Below, in pieces: positions 33,052 to 42,301 of a stretch of DNA of 64,000 nucleotides. This DNA is from Thermoleophilales bacterium. Lineage in GTDB: Bacteria; Actinomycetota; Thermoleophilia; Solirubrobacterales; 70-9. The stretch spans positions 1-64,000 of the forward strand of contig JACJWZ010000003.1 in assembly GCA_020636895.1 (NCBI GenBank). The letters run 5' to 3'. The number at the start of each line of letters is the position of its first letter. Position 1 is the first letter of the stretch. The notes beneath the pieces are model-generated. The model made no database searches. It was not told where the DNA came from and was given only the letters and a program-made list of their open reading frames with translations. The position numbers and the translations under genes were made by a program.

Positions 33052-33746
33052 GCGAGCCATCGGAGGGCGACGGCGAGCGCGCCGCGCTCGCGACCGGGAT
33101 CCTCGCCGGCGCCGAGGGGCACGAAGCGCTGCTGCGCTCGATCGTCGAGGTGGCGCGGTCGATCTTCGAGGCGAAGGCGGCCTCGGTGATGCTGTTCGAC
33201 GCCGAAGCGGACGAGCTGGTCTTCGAGGCGGTCGTCGGCGAGGGTGAGGACACCCTGGTCGGCCAGCGCATCCCCTCCGACACCGGCATCGCCGGGTTCG
33301 TCCTCGCCTCCGGCGAGCCGTTGGTGATCGAGGACGTCAACACCGATCCCCGCTTCGCCCGTGACGTCGCCGAGCGTTCGGGTTACGTCCCCAACGGCCT
33401 GATGGTCGTGCCGCTGATGCGCGGTGAGATGGCGATCGGCGTCCTCTCGGTCCTCGACCGGCCCAGGGAGCGATTCAGCTCGGCTGAGATGCACCTGCTC
33501 GCGCAGTTCGGAACCCAGGCGGCGATCGCGCTCGACCTGCTGGACCGCTCGCGCCGGGCGCAGGGCGTGCTCGAGGGCGATGAGCCCGACGGCGGCGAGG
33601 ACGACGAGCTCGCCGGGCTCGCGAGAGCCCTCGGTCAGATCGAAGATCCTGGCCGGCGGCGGGCGGCCCTGGATCTCGTCGACGGGCTGGTCACGCTGCT
33701 CGGGGAGCTCCAGGGACCGCCGACGATCCGCTTCCGCGAGCGCTGA
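33048..33746 (+). CDS. GAF-domain sensor protein
   Basis: A 232-residue protein. The GAF domain spans about 25-170: LLRSIVEVARSIFEAKAASV, DTGIAGFVLASGEPLVIEDV and MVVPLMRGEMAIGVLSVLDR. A C-terminal helical tail follows. No output domain is attached, so it probably signals by binding a partner. Coupled to the subtilase gene, which suggests it controls or is controlled by that protease. Confidence 0.85.
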   Translation: MSEPSEGDGERAALATGILAGAEGHEALLRSIVEVARSIFEAKAASVMLFDAEADELVFEAVVGEGEDTLVGQRIPSDTGIAGFVLASGEPLVIEDVNTDPRFARDVAERSGYVPNGLMVVPLMRGEMAIGVLSVLDRPRERFSSAEMHLLAQFGTQAAIALDLLDRSRRAQGVLEGDEPDGGEDDELAGLARALGQIEDPGRRRAALDLVDGLVTLLGELQGPPTIRFRER

Positions 33747-33772
33747 TCAGCTGCTTCGGGGGGTCGGCGGAG

Positions 33773-35467
33773 TTGAGGAAGCTGCGGGAATCGCTAGGGA
33801 CCTTCGCGGTCGTTCTCCGCAACCGGGACGTACGACGGCTGGAGGCGGCATGGGCCGCCTCGAACGTCGCCTCCTGGGCCTACTCGGTCGCGATCGTCGT
33901 CTACACCTACGACGCCGGCGGCGCCGGGCTGGTCGGGATCGCGATCGCGATCAAGATCCTGCCCGCCGCGATCGCGGCGCCGTTGCTGGCGACGCTCGCG
34001 GATCGCCGCTCCCGGGGCGGGGTCCTGATCGGCGCGGGGCTCGCGCAGGGCTTCGTCACGGGCCTGATCGCGCTTCTGATCTTCGCCGAGGCTCCGGTCG
34101 CGCTCGTGATCGCGCTTGCGACCGTGTTCACGATCCTGACCACGGCCCTGCAGCCGGCCGTCTCCTCGCTGCTGCCGCAGCTCTGCGAGCGGCCGGAGGA
34201 GTTGACCGCGGCCAATGTGGTCAACAGCGCCGTCGAGAGCCTCTCGATCTTCGTCGGCCCGGCGATCGGGGCGTTTGTGATCGGGTTCGGCGGACCCGAG
34301 GTGCTCGCCGCGGCGACGACCGTCGGCTTCGTGGCCTCGGCGCTGTTGGCGGCGGCGGTCCGGGAGCCGCAGCGGGGCGCGGGGACCGCGGTCGAAGCGA
34401 CCGCCGAGGATGCCGACGAGAGCGGCGCTTCCGAGGCGGAGGCTGGGATGCTCGCCGACGTCGCCGAAGGCTTCTCGATCGTGCGGAGCGACCGGATCCT
34501 GCGGACGATCGTCGGGCTGATGGTGGCTCAGACCTTCGTCGACGGGGCGCTCGGCGTCCTGATCCCGGTCGCCGCCTTCGAGCTGCTCGGCTCGGGGGAC
34601 GCTGGAATCGGCCTGCTCAACGCCGCCGTCGGCGTCGGCGCGCTGCTCGGCACCGCTGCCGCGGCCGGCATCGTCGGGCGCCCGCTGGGGCCGCCCTTCG
34701 CAATCGGGATGGCGCTCTGGGGCGCCCCGCTCGCAGCGATCGCGGTGCTGCCCTACGAGGCGGCCGCGCTGGTCCTCTTCGGCGTGATCGGGCTCGGGAA
34801 CATCCTGATCGACGTCTCCGGCTTCACCATGCTCCAGCGAGCCGCCCCGGAGGAGGCGACGGCGAGGGTGCTGGGGGTGCTCGAAGCGGCGATGCTCACC
34901 TCGGTGGCGCTCGGAGCGCTGGTGACCCCGCTGCTCCTGACCACGATGGGCACCGAGGCGACCTTCCTCGCCTGCGGACTCTTCCTCCCGGCGATGGCGC
35001 TCATCTTCTGGTCGCGGCTGCGCTCCATCGACGCCGCCTCTGCGACCCCGACGCAGGCACTTGAGCTGCTGCGTCCACTCGCCCTGTTCTCGCCGCTGGG
35101 CCCGCTCGCGATCGAGGGGCTCGCGCGCAAGTCCAGCCGAGTCCGCGTCGCGGCCGGCGAGGATGTCTTCCACCAGGGCGATGCCGGCGACCGCTTCTTC
35201 GTGATCGCCGAGGGGCAGGTGCGGGTGCTCGTCGACGGCGCCGAGGCGCGGGTCGAGGGGCCGGGAGAGCACTTCGGCGAGATCGCGTTGCTGCGCGACG
35301 TCGCGCGAACCGCGACCGTGCAGGCGATCGACGACGTCGAGCTGCTCTGCCTGGAGGGCGCGGACTTCGTCGCGGCGGTGAGCGGGGACGCGGACGCGCT
35401 CGGCGCCGCCGACTCGGTGGTCGCGGCGCGACTCGAGCACATGCGCCCGGCGCTGGGCACCTTCTAG
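33773..35467 (+). CDS. MFS transporter fused to a cyclic-nucleotide-binding domain
   Basis: A 564-residue protein from a TTG start. An MFS-type unit with about ten to twelve helices covers 15-410 (NVASWAYSVAIVVYTYDAGG, ADRRSRGGVLIGAGLAQG), and a CRP-like cNMP-binding domain covers about 440-545 (VAAGEDVFHQGDAGDRFFVI, GPGEHFGEIALLRDVARTAT), with the phosphate-binding cassette GEIALLRDVARTA intact. Transport is likely gated by cAMP or cGMP in the cytoplasm. The nearby CHASE2 cyclase could supply the ligand. Confidence 0.85.
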   Translation: MRKLRESLGTFAVVLRNRDVRRLEAAWAASNVASWAYSVAIVVYTYDAGGAGLVGIAIAIKILPAAIAAPLLATLADRRSRGGVLIGAGLAQGFVTGLIALLIFAEAPVALVIALATVFTILTTALQPAVSSLLPQLCERPEELTAANVVNSAVESLSIFVGPAIGAFVIGFGGPEVLAAATTVGFVASALLAAAVREPQRGAGTAVEATAEDADESGASEAEAGMLADVAEGFSIVRSDRILRTIVGLMVAQTFVDGALGVLIPVAAFELLGSGDAGIGLLNAAVGVGALLGTAAAAGIVGRPLGPPFAIGMALWGAPLAAIAVLPYEAAALVLFGVIGLGNILIDVSGFTMLQRAAPEEATARVLGVLEAAMLTSVALGALVTPLLLTTMGTEATFLACGLFLPAMALIFWSRLRSIDAASATPTQALELLRPLALFSPLGPLAIEGLARKSSRVRVAAGEDVFHQGDAGDRFFVIAEGQVRVLVDGAEARVEGPGEHFGEIALLRDVARTATVQAIDDVELLCLEGADFVAAVSGDADALGAADSVVAARLEHMRPALGTF

Positions 35468-35472
35468 CGAGG

Positions 35473-35498
35473 GGAAGAAACAAGGCTCCGACGCCGTC
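35473..35498 (+). promoter_or_regulatory. ECF-type promoter of a secreted-protein gene
   Basis: GGGAAGAAA (first G of GGAAG at 35473) and GTCCCGTTG (G at 35496), 23 nt apart and 41 nt before the ATG at 35537. Confidence 0.65.
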
Positions 35499-35536
35499 CC
35501 GTTGGGAGGAGTTCGAATCAACCAGGAGACCATTTG

Positions 35537-36331
35537 ATGCTCTTTCGTCACGCCATCACGGCCGCCCTCGCGGCGGCGCTGTTCGTCCCGTCCGCCGCGA
35601 CGGCGCAGTTCGCCTCGGGCGAGCCATACACCGGTTCGATCACCGGCGCCAAGGCGACGGCGGACTACGACACCGGGAAGGTGTACCTGTCGGCCGACAA
35701 CCTCACCGTCGACGTCGACCCGTGCCACGACGGCCCCTACTCCGACCCCTTCTTCGGCAGTTACGAGGTGATGGGCTGCGGTGCAAGCGCCTTCGTGGTC
35801 GACGCGCGCTACAACGAAGGGCGATGCCCCTACCTGACCGTCGCCGACGACTACGACCTGATCAGGCCAGTCTGGTTCGTCAACATCTCGCGGGAGGATC
35901 GGATACTCAACAGCGGGCCGGGCGTGGTCGAGGCGCCACCCAAGCCTCCATCTGCCACTCCGACGCGGAGCTACCACCTCTGCGTTTACGCCACGGAGGA
36001 CGTCGAGGCCCGCGACGGGGGGTTGGACTCGGTAGCCGGCTACATGCAGTATCCCGTTGCGGATCAGGTCATTGCAGCGCCCCCGAGTCTCGACTGTCTC
36101 GACGCTCAGGACTCGCTGGACGATGCGAGGGTCGGCCTGCGCAAGGCCCGCAAGAAGCTGACGAAGGCGACGAAGCAGATCCGGAAGCTGAAGTCCGTCA
36201 AGGACAAAGAACCGGCCGATCGGCGGGCGCTGAAGAAGGCGAAGAAGCGGGCCGCCGTCGCCAAGCAGGGTATTCGTGAAGGCAACCGGGACGTTAAGGA
36301 CTCAGAACGCGCCATCCGCAGCCTCTGCTGA
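35537..36331 (+). CDS. Secreted protein with C-terminal basic coiled coil
   Basis: A 264-residue protein from ATG 35537 (AGGAG upstream; a TTG at 35534 is possible). Signal peptide about 1-24 (ending ATAQF), a Cys-containing beta-rich middle (about 25-185), and a Lys/Arg-rich helix (about 190-262; DDARVGLRKARKKLTKATKQ, LKKAKKRAAVAKQGIREGN). The basic tail could bind wall polymers or DNA. Not recognised as a known family. Confidence 0.65.
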   Translation: MLFRHAITAALAAALFVPSAATAQFASGEPYTGSITGAKATADYDTGKVYLSADNLTVDVDPCHDGPYSDPFFGSYEVMGCGASAFVVDARYNEGRCPYLTVADDYDLIRPVWFVNISREDRILNSGPGVVEAPPKPPSATPTRSYHLCVYATEDVEARDGGLDSVAGYMQYPVADQVIAAPPSLDCLDAQDSLDDARVGLRKARKKLTKATKQIRKLKSVKDKEPADRRALKKAKKRAAVAKQGIREGNRDVKDSERAIRSLC

Positions 36332-36427
36332 GCCTGGCCCGCCCCCCTCCGCCAGGGTGCCGGCCCATCGGAAAGACCCGATGCAGCGGTGCGGTGCTGC
36401 GGTCTGGGGACGATCGTCGTATCCTGA

Positions 36428-39046
36428 ATGGCGGGGATGGTGATGGGCGCCGGGGGCAAGAGACGAGGCCGGGTATTGCAGAGGGCCTTCGGGGCGATTC
36501 TCTTCGCGGGGTTCGGCCTGTGCGTGCCGGCGAGCGGGGGCGCGGAGGAGTTCATCGACGAGACCCGGCCCGTGGACGTGATGTCGGGCGGCGAGCTGCC
36601 GGAGGATGAGGCGCGCGGGCCTCTGGCGATTTCGGAGGATGGTCGATACATCACGTTCCAATCGGCCTCCCGTGCGCTCACCGACGACGACTACCCGGTC
36701 TCGCCCTATGGCGCTCCGATCTGGCATCTGTTCCGGCGCGACATGGCTACCAACGAGGTGGAGCTGGTAGACGTCAACCGAGCCGGACGCGTCGCCAGAA
36801 TCGGCGCGCCGATCGGAGGGGCGATGTCGGCCGACGGCAACGATGTCATCTTTCGCGCTCCTGGAAGCGAGCTCGGACCGGAGCCGTTGCCGGACGAGAT
36901 CTACGTCCGCGACATGACCACGGGGGAGCTCGAGCTCGTCAACCGCGCCGACGGCACCGACGGTCGGATCATCAGCGCCGTCGGCGGCGCGGTCGACATC
37001 TCCGGCGACGGGACCGAGGTGACGTTCCTGAGCAACGAAGCCGACATCGATCCCGACGTCGATTTCCCGCCCGACCCCGATGCCTACCACGTCTACGTTC
37101 GTGATCTCGCAGCCGGTACGACCGAGATCGTCGATTGTGTGGGCGCCGACCCATGCGTGCCTTCTCCCGAAGGTGTGATCAACGACTCCGCCGAGATATC
37201 CGCCGACGGCCGCTACATCCTCTTCCACAGACACGACCCGGCCGGCGCTTCCTGCATAGACCGCCCCGAGCTTCCTTACGCATGCGCTCAGTTCTACGTG
37301 CGAGATCGCACGGGACGGACGACGACGCTCGTCAGTCGTGCTGACGGCGCCGGCGGTGAGCCAGCCAACTCCTGGGCCTCCGTCGCTCACATATCGGGCG
37401 ATGGCAGAAACGTCGCCTTCGACACCGCCGCAACCAACCTCGAGCCCGGCCTCCCCGCCAACGACGCGTACCTGAGCAGGCAGTGGACGTACGTTCGCGA
37501 TCTCGACGCGACGACCACGACACTCGCCGCTCGCGCCGACGGGCTCGGCGGCTTTCCAGCCGCCACCGGGTCGATGGCGATGGGAATCTCTGCCGACGGC
37601 GAGGATGTGATCATCACCAGCGCCGACGACTCGCTGGCGGGGTTCCCGGTCGACGCCGGCATCGAGGGGTTCGTCCGTCACCTTGCAGCGGGCCGGACCG
37701 AGATGGTCACACGACGCGATGGCGGGTTCGGTCTTCCCAGCGACACGTCTCCCGACGGGACCACCAGCGGCTGGGCGGAGATCTCCGCTGCTGGCAAGTT
37801 CTCCGTCTTCTCCTCGAGCGACCCTCGGCTCACCGGAGTGCCGGGATCAGAAGTCAGTCACGTCTTCCGCCGCCAGATCACCGGGGTTCCAGCGCCTCCC
37901 GAGGTCGGGGAGAAGGTCGAGCTCGCACCCCGTGACGGCACCGTCGAGGTGAAAATTCCCGACTCGCCCTATTTCGAGCAACTCGAGCGCGGCACCCAGG
38001 TCCCGGTCGGCTCGAGGATCGACGCCAACGACGGCGCGCTCGAGATCTTCTCCGAGGACCCAGACCCGGCTCAGCCGCTCCGCCACATGGTCTGGTCCGA
38101 CGGCGAGTTCGTCACAGACCAGGCAGCCGGCGGCGAGCAGTTGAGCGAGGCGATCCTCTCCGGGCCGCTGCTCGACTGCGACAAGCCGAACCGCCTGAGC
38201 CCGAAGGACCTCAAGCAGTACGGCGGGCATCCGCCGGAGGACGTCCCGATCCCCGGCCGGAAGGTCTGGGGCAAGGGCGGCAAGGGCCACAAGAGCAAGG
38301 GCGGCAAGAGCTCGGCCAGCGTGCGCGGAACCGAGTGGCTGGTCTGGGACACCTGCGACTCGAAGACCGTCACCTACGTGGTCGACGGGCGGGTCGAGGT
38401 CGAGGACTTCGATCGCGGGCGGACCGTCTTCGTCGATCCCGGCGAGCTCTACGTCGCGCCCGGGCCGCCCGATACGGCGATCACGCAGGGACCGTCGGGG
38501 ACGATCCTCAACTCGACGCCGAGCTTCTGGTTCTCCGCCGGTGAACCCTGGGATACATTCGAGTGCCGTATGGATGAGGGAACCTGGGCTTCCTGTTCGA
38601 GCCCGACGACGAGCAACGAGCTGAGCCGCGGAGAGCACACCTTCTCGGTGCGAGCGACCGACGACGCTGGGAGCGTCGGCATCACCCCGGTCGTCCGCAG
38701 CTTCCGAGTCGACCGCGCGGCGACCGCTCAGCCGATCCCCGAGGGCTTCGTACCATCCGTGAACCTCGACTCGGTCCCACCGCGAACGAAGATCGTCGCC
38801 GGACCAAGGAATCGAGTCGATACCGGCGCCCGCGCCGCGAACGTTCGCTTTCGCTTCTCGGCCGACGAGGAAGACGTGAGCTACCGATGCAGGCTTGACG
38901 GTGCGGACTGGAAGCGTTGCAGCTCGCCGAAGAACTACCGGCTGCGGCGGGGCGGCCACCGATTCGCAGTTCGTGCGATCGATGCGACCGGAAACGTTGA
39001 TCCGACTCCCGCGAGGGACTCGTTCCGGATTGTGCGTCGTGGGTAG
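36428..39046 (+). CDS. Large secreted TolB-like propeller protein with FecR-like and Ig-like domains
   Basis: An 872-residue protein with a signal segment about 18-40. Repeated blades (ISEDGRYITFQSAS, AMSADGNDVIFRAPG, DISGDGTEVTFLSN, EISADGRYILFHRH, HISGDGRNVAFDTAA) form a WD40-like/TolB propeller to about 490. A FecR-like region follows (GTQVPVGSRIDANDGALEIF, FDRGRTVFVDPGELYVAPG), then two Ig-type domains with FECRMDEGTWASCSSP and YRCRLDGADWKRCSSP plus HTFSVRATDDAG. Three ATGs compete as start (36428, 36437, 36443). Likely surface binding or sensing. Confidence 0.75.
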   Translation: MAGMVMGAGGKRRGRVLQRAFGAILFAGFGLCVPASGGAEEFIDETRPVDVMSGGELPEDEARGPLAISEDGRYITFQSASRALTDDDYPVSPYGAPIWHLFRRDMATNEVELVDVNRAGRVARIGAPIGGAMSADGNDVIFRAPGSELGPEPLPDEIYVRDMTTGELELVNRADGTDGRIISAVGGAVDISGDGTEVTFLSNEADIDPDVDFPPDPDAYHVYVRDLAAGTTEIVDCVGADPCVPSPEGVINDSAEISADGRYILFHRHDPAGASCIDRPELPYACAQFYVRDRTGRTTTLVSRADGAGGEPANSWASVAHISGDGRNVAFDTAATNLEPGLPANDAYLSRQWTYVRDLDATTTTLAARADGLGGFPAATGSMAMGISADGEDVIITSADDSLAGFPVDAGIEGFVRHLAAGRTEMVTRRDGGFGLPSDTSPDGTTSGWAEISAAGKFSVFSSSDPRLTGVPGSEVSHVFRRQITGVPAPPEVGEKVELAPRDGTVEVKIPDSPYFEQLERGTQVPVGSRIDANDGALEIFSEDPDPAQPLRHMVWSDGEFVTDQAAGGEQLSEAILSGPLLDCDKPNRLSPKDLKQYGGHPPEDVPIPGRKVWGKGGKGHKSKGGKSSASVRGTEWLVWDTCDSKTVTYVVDGRVEVEDFDRGRTVFVDPGELYVAPGPPDTAITQGPSGTILNSTPSFWFSAGEPWDTFECRMDEGTWASCSSPTTSNELSRGEHTFSVRATDDAGSVGITPVVRSFRVDRAATAQPIPEGFVPSVNLDSVPPRTKIVAGPRNRVDTGARAANVRFRFSADEEDVSYRCRLDGADWKRCSSPKNYRLRRGGHRFAVRAIDATGNVDPTPARDSFRIVRRG
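37987..38188 (+). repeat. 202-bp identical tract, copy 1
   Basis: Identical to 40580-40781. Flanking sequence in both paralogs is clearly diverged, so the tract is probably a gene-conversion patch covering the FecR-like segment. Confidence 0.85.
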
Positions 39047-41639
39047 CGCCGTCCAGCCCAGAGATTGGACGCACAGAAGATGCGCTCCCTTCTCGATTGC
39101 GAAGCGGGTCGCGCTATCGGCCGGTCTGGCGCTGACGCTTGGGGCGTGTTCTGCGACCTCAGCCTCGGCCACGTTCATCGACGAAACCCAGCCCGTAGAC
39201 GTCAACCCCCTGACCGGCGTGACTCCGAACGAGGACTCGGTGGCGCTGGACATGTCCGCGGACGGTCGCTACATCCTCTTCACCACACCCTCCACGGCGC
39301 TGACAGACGACGACTACCCCGTCGGAGATGCGGACATCTGGCACGTGTTCCGACGCGACATGCAGACCGGCGAGATCGTCCTCGTGGACGTCGAGGATGG
39401 ATGGATTCCGGAGACCGGGGCGAGGACGGGAACGATTTCGGCTGACGGCACCCGTGTCGTCTACAGCGCCGGCTCCCCGGGCCAGCCCGGCTATCGGGTT
39501 ACGCACCTGCGCGACCTCGAGACCGGCGAGCACGAGGTCGTCAGCGTTCCCGACGACGAGAGCCGCTGGCTTAGCCCGGTGGCGAACGAGCAGATCTCCG
39601 CCGACGGGACGAAGGTCGCGTTCCTCAGCGATGCGACGGGCGTCGACCCACGCGTCGAGATCGAGGGCGAGGGCGAGTACCACCTCTATGTGCGTGACGT
39701 GGTGAATGGCACGACCAAGCTCGCCGACTGCCTCGATGGCGACCCATGCGTTCCATCGGACGGCGTCTCGACCCAATCCCAGCAGAACATCTCCGCCGAT
39801 GGCCGCTACGTTCTCTTCCAGATTCCGCGGGAGCAGAGCTCGAGCTGCATCGATGCCGCCGTCGGCTCGTCGGCGTGCGTGGACGTCTACGTGCGCGACA
39901 CCTCGCTCGGGACCACGGTTCTCGCCAGTCGCGCCGACGGAGCCGCCGGGGAAGCGCCCAACGCGATCATCAGGAGCGCCTTCCTCTCCGACGGCGGACG
40001 CGATGTGCTCTTCAACACCGCGGCGACGAACCTGCTTCCCGAGCCGATCGAGAACGAGTCGTTCAACTACAGCTGGGACTACGTGCGCGACCTCGACGCG
40101 AGCACGACCACCCTGGTCAGCCGCGCGGACGGCCCCGCCGGGGCGATCCCGCCGACGGGTACGGGCGGCGGCGGCATATCCAGCGACGGCAACGAGGTCC
40201 TGTTCCTCACCCGAGACAGCCTGCCTGGATTCCCCGAGCCCCCGCCGAGACCGGGCGGAGCCCGGCCGCGGTTCTTCGTTCGCCACGTAGACGAGTCGGA
40301 GACCGAGATGGTCTCCCGCCTCGACGGCGGCTTCGGTCTGCCGGTCGAAAGCGAGATCGGCGCGGCGGGGCTGCTATCCGGGTCCGCTGACCACGTGGCC
40401 TTCGTCTCCATGGACTCCCGCCTGCTGCCGCCGCCGGGGCGAACCACCTGGCACATCTTCCGCCGCCAGATCACCGGCGATCCGGCCCCTCCCGAGGTCG
40501 GGGAGAAGGTTCAGCTCGCACCGGAAACCGGCCCGGTCGGGGTTCAGGTGCCGGGCTCGGACGTCTTCGAGACGTTGAAGCGCGGCACCCAGGTCCCGGT
40601 CGGCTCGAGGATCGACGCCAACGACGGCGCGCTCGAGATCTTCTCCGAGGACCCAGACCCGGCTCAGCCGCTCCGCCACATGGTCTGGTCCGACGGCGAG
40701 TTCGTCACAGACCAGGCAGCCGGCGGCGAGCAGTTGAGCGAGGCGATCCTCTCCGGGCCGCTGCTCGACTGCGACAAGCCGGAGAGCATCACGCCCAAGC
40801 AGCTGAAGCAGATGGGTGGACGTCCTGGAGAGCAGGTGCTCATGGCCGGCCGCAAGGTCTGGGGCCATGGCGGCAGGGGTCACAAGAGCAAGGGAGGCAA
40901 GAGCTCGGCGAGCGTGCGCGGCACCGAGTGGCTGGTCTGGGACACCTGCGACGGCAAGACCGTCACCTACGTGGTCGAGGGCCGCGTCGAGGTCGAGGAC
41001 TACGACCGCGGGCGGACCGTGTTCGTCGATCCCGGCGAAATCTACGTCGCGCCGGGGCCGCCGGATACGGTGATTACAGGCGGCCCGTCCGGGACAATCA
41101 ACAACTCGACGCCGACCTTCTGGTTCGCGGCGGCGGGCGAACAGTGGGACGGCTACGAATGCCGGATCGACGCGGGAGCGTGGACGGCGTGCTCCAGCCC
41201 CTGGACGAGCCCGGAGCTGTCGCCGGGAACCCGCACGTTCTCGGTCCGGGCCACCGACGACGCCGGAAGCACTGGGGTCGAGCCCGCAATCCGCGCGTTC
41301 CGGATCGATCGCGACGCTGCTCCGCAGACAGTGCCCGGGGGTTTCGCACCGAACGACTCGCTCGACGCCGACCCCCCGCAGACCCGGATCAAGTCCGCCC
41401 CGCCGAAGCGGATCTCCGCACGCCGCGCGGCTACCGTCCGCTTCAGGTTCTCCGCCGATGAGCGGGGATCCACGTTCCAGTGCAGCCTCGACGGATCCGG
41501 CTGGCGGCGTTGCACGTCGCCAAAGGACTACCACCTGAAGGCCGGACAACATCGATTCTCGGTGCGCGCCGTCGATCCCACCGGCAACGTCGACGCGTCG
41601 CCGGAGAGACGTTCGTTCCGGATCCTGAAGCGGGGTTGA
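39039..41639 (+). CDS. Paralogous large secreted TolB/FecR-like protein, possible lipoprotein
   Basis: An 866-residue protein with the same domain order as its neighbour: propeller blades to about 480, FecR-like region, two Ig-type domains ending VDPTGNVDASPERRSFRI. GTG 39039 is proposed as start because it overlaps the upstream stop by 8 bp, indicating coupling; no good ribosome site is seen. The signal segment RVALSAGLALTLGACSATSA contains LGAC, a lipobox, so it may be lipid-anchored while the first paralog is released. Shares a 202-bp identical tract with that paralog. Confidence 0.75.
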   Translation: MGSAVQPRDWTHRRCAPFSIAKRVALSAGLALTLGACSATSASATFIDETQPVDVNPLTGVTPNEDSVALDMSADGRYILFTTPSTALTDDDYPVGDADIWHVFRRDMQTGEIVLVDVEDGWIPETGARTGTISADGTRVVYSAGSPGQPGYRVTHLRDLETGEHEVVSVPDDESRWLSPVANEQISADGTKVAFLSDATGVDPRVEIEGEGEYHLYVRDVVNGTTKLADCLDGDPCVPSDGVSTQSQQNISADGRYVLFQIPREQSSSCIDAAVGSSACVDVYVRDTSLGTTVLASRADGAAGEAPNAIIRSAFLSDGGRDVLFNTAATNLLPEPIENESFNYSWDYVRDLDASTTTLVSRADGPAGAIPPTGTGGGGISSDGNEVLFLTRDSLPGFPEPPPRPGGARPRFFVRHVDESETEMVSRLDGGFGLPVESEIGAAGLLSGSADHVAFVSMDSRLLPPPGRTTWHIFRRQITGDPAPPEVGEKVQLAPETGPVGVQVPGSDVFETLKRGTQVPVGSRIDANDGALEIFSEDPDPAQPLRHMVWSDGEFVTDQAAGGEQLSEAILSGPLLDCDKPESITPKQLKQMGGRPGEQVLMAGRKVWGHGGRGHKSKGGKSSASVRGTEWLVWDTCDGKTVTYVVEGRVEVEDYDRGRTVFVDPGEIYVAPGPPDTVITGGPSGTINNSTPTFWFAAAGEQWDGYECRIDAGAWTACSSPWTSPELSPGTRTFSVRATDDAGSTGVEPAIRAFRIDRDAAPQTVPGGFAPNDSLDADPPQTRIKSAPPKRISARRAATVRFRFSADERGSTFQCSLDGSGWRRCTSPKDYHLKAGQHRFSVRAVDPTGNVDASPERRSFRILKRG
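40580..40781 (+). repeat. 202-bp identical tract, copy 2
   Basis: See 37987-38188. Confidence 0.85.
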
Positions 41640-41653
41640 TCCCACCCAGTCCC

Positions 41654-41688
41654 CACCGAGTGGGCCACCACCGGGAGCCCCCTCGGTG
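41654..41688. terminator. Weak hairpin between convergent genes
   Basis: CACCGAG and CTCGGTG separated by 21 nt, just after the second propeller gene. Short stem and long loop, so a terminator role is only possible. Confidence 0.3.
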
Positions 41689-41698
41689 AGTCGCCGGC

Positions 41699-42199
41699 CT
41701 AGACCAGCTTGCCCTTGAACGAGGCGTCCTGGAACGACTCGCCCTCGCACCCCTCGGTGTCGAAGTGGAGCGTTCCCTTGATCTTCTTCGCCTTCCCCTT
41801 CTTCGCCTTGACGATGTCCACCTCGATCTGACCGACCCGTGACACCGCCGGCTCTCCGTCGGAGCAGACCGGGTCGCCCTAGTCCTCGACACCCTCGTAA
41901 ACGCCGCCACGCTTCCGCTTCAGGATCGACTTCGTGATGTGGCCGTTCGACCCCTCGCGGAAGAGCTGCACGGTCTTGCAGGCCTTGTCCTTGCACTTGA
42001 ACTTGTAAGTGCGGATGACCTTGGCTCCAATGGTGCTTGCGTCCTCCGCGTCTGTGACCTTCCCCTTGATCGCGAACGTGCCCTCGAGCTTCGCCGCCTT
42101 GGCCGCCCCGGCGGACGGCGCAAGCAGGCCTCCGAGCAGCAGCGCCGCCGCCGCCGCGAGCGTGAGCCGGGCGGCTTTCGTCGTGAACCTCATGATCAT
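41699..42199 (-). pseudogene. Exported protein gene interrupted by an in-frame amber codon
   Basis: ATG 42199 behind AAGGAGGAAGG, signal peptide (ARLTLAAAAALLLGGLLAPS), then a basic beta-rich protein to VYEGVED and TAG (41879-41881). The same frame continues without other stops as GDPVCSDGEPAVSRVGQIEV and further to a second TAG at 41699, keeping the Lys-rich composition and adding cysteines that could pair with those upstream. I read it as one 165-codon gene with a nonsense mutation. The alternative is a genuine shorter protein or readthrough. Confidence 0.6.
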
Positions 42200-42289
42200 C
42201 TCCTTCCTCCTTGACATGGAAGGGACGGGTCGGCAGGCGAGCTTCTTTGCGGTGGATGTCAAGGGTCGTCAGATTGCCATGAGCGCCGA

Positions 42290-42301
42290 TAGGCTGCCCC
42301 C
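42290..42301 (+). promoter_or_regulatory. Leaderless -10 box of the antiporter gene
   Basis: TAGGCT (42290-42295), 6 nt, GTG at 42302. Confidence 0.6.

Noticed and set aside
36372..36410. ECF-type promoter before the first propeller gene (GGAAAGACC)
   Set aside because: The base triplet 23 nt downstream is not GTC. The nearest GTC is 13 nt too far.
42205..42250. ECF-type promoter for the amber-interrupted gene
   Set aside because: AAGAAG and GTC are present on the minus strand but 3 nt too close.
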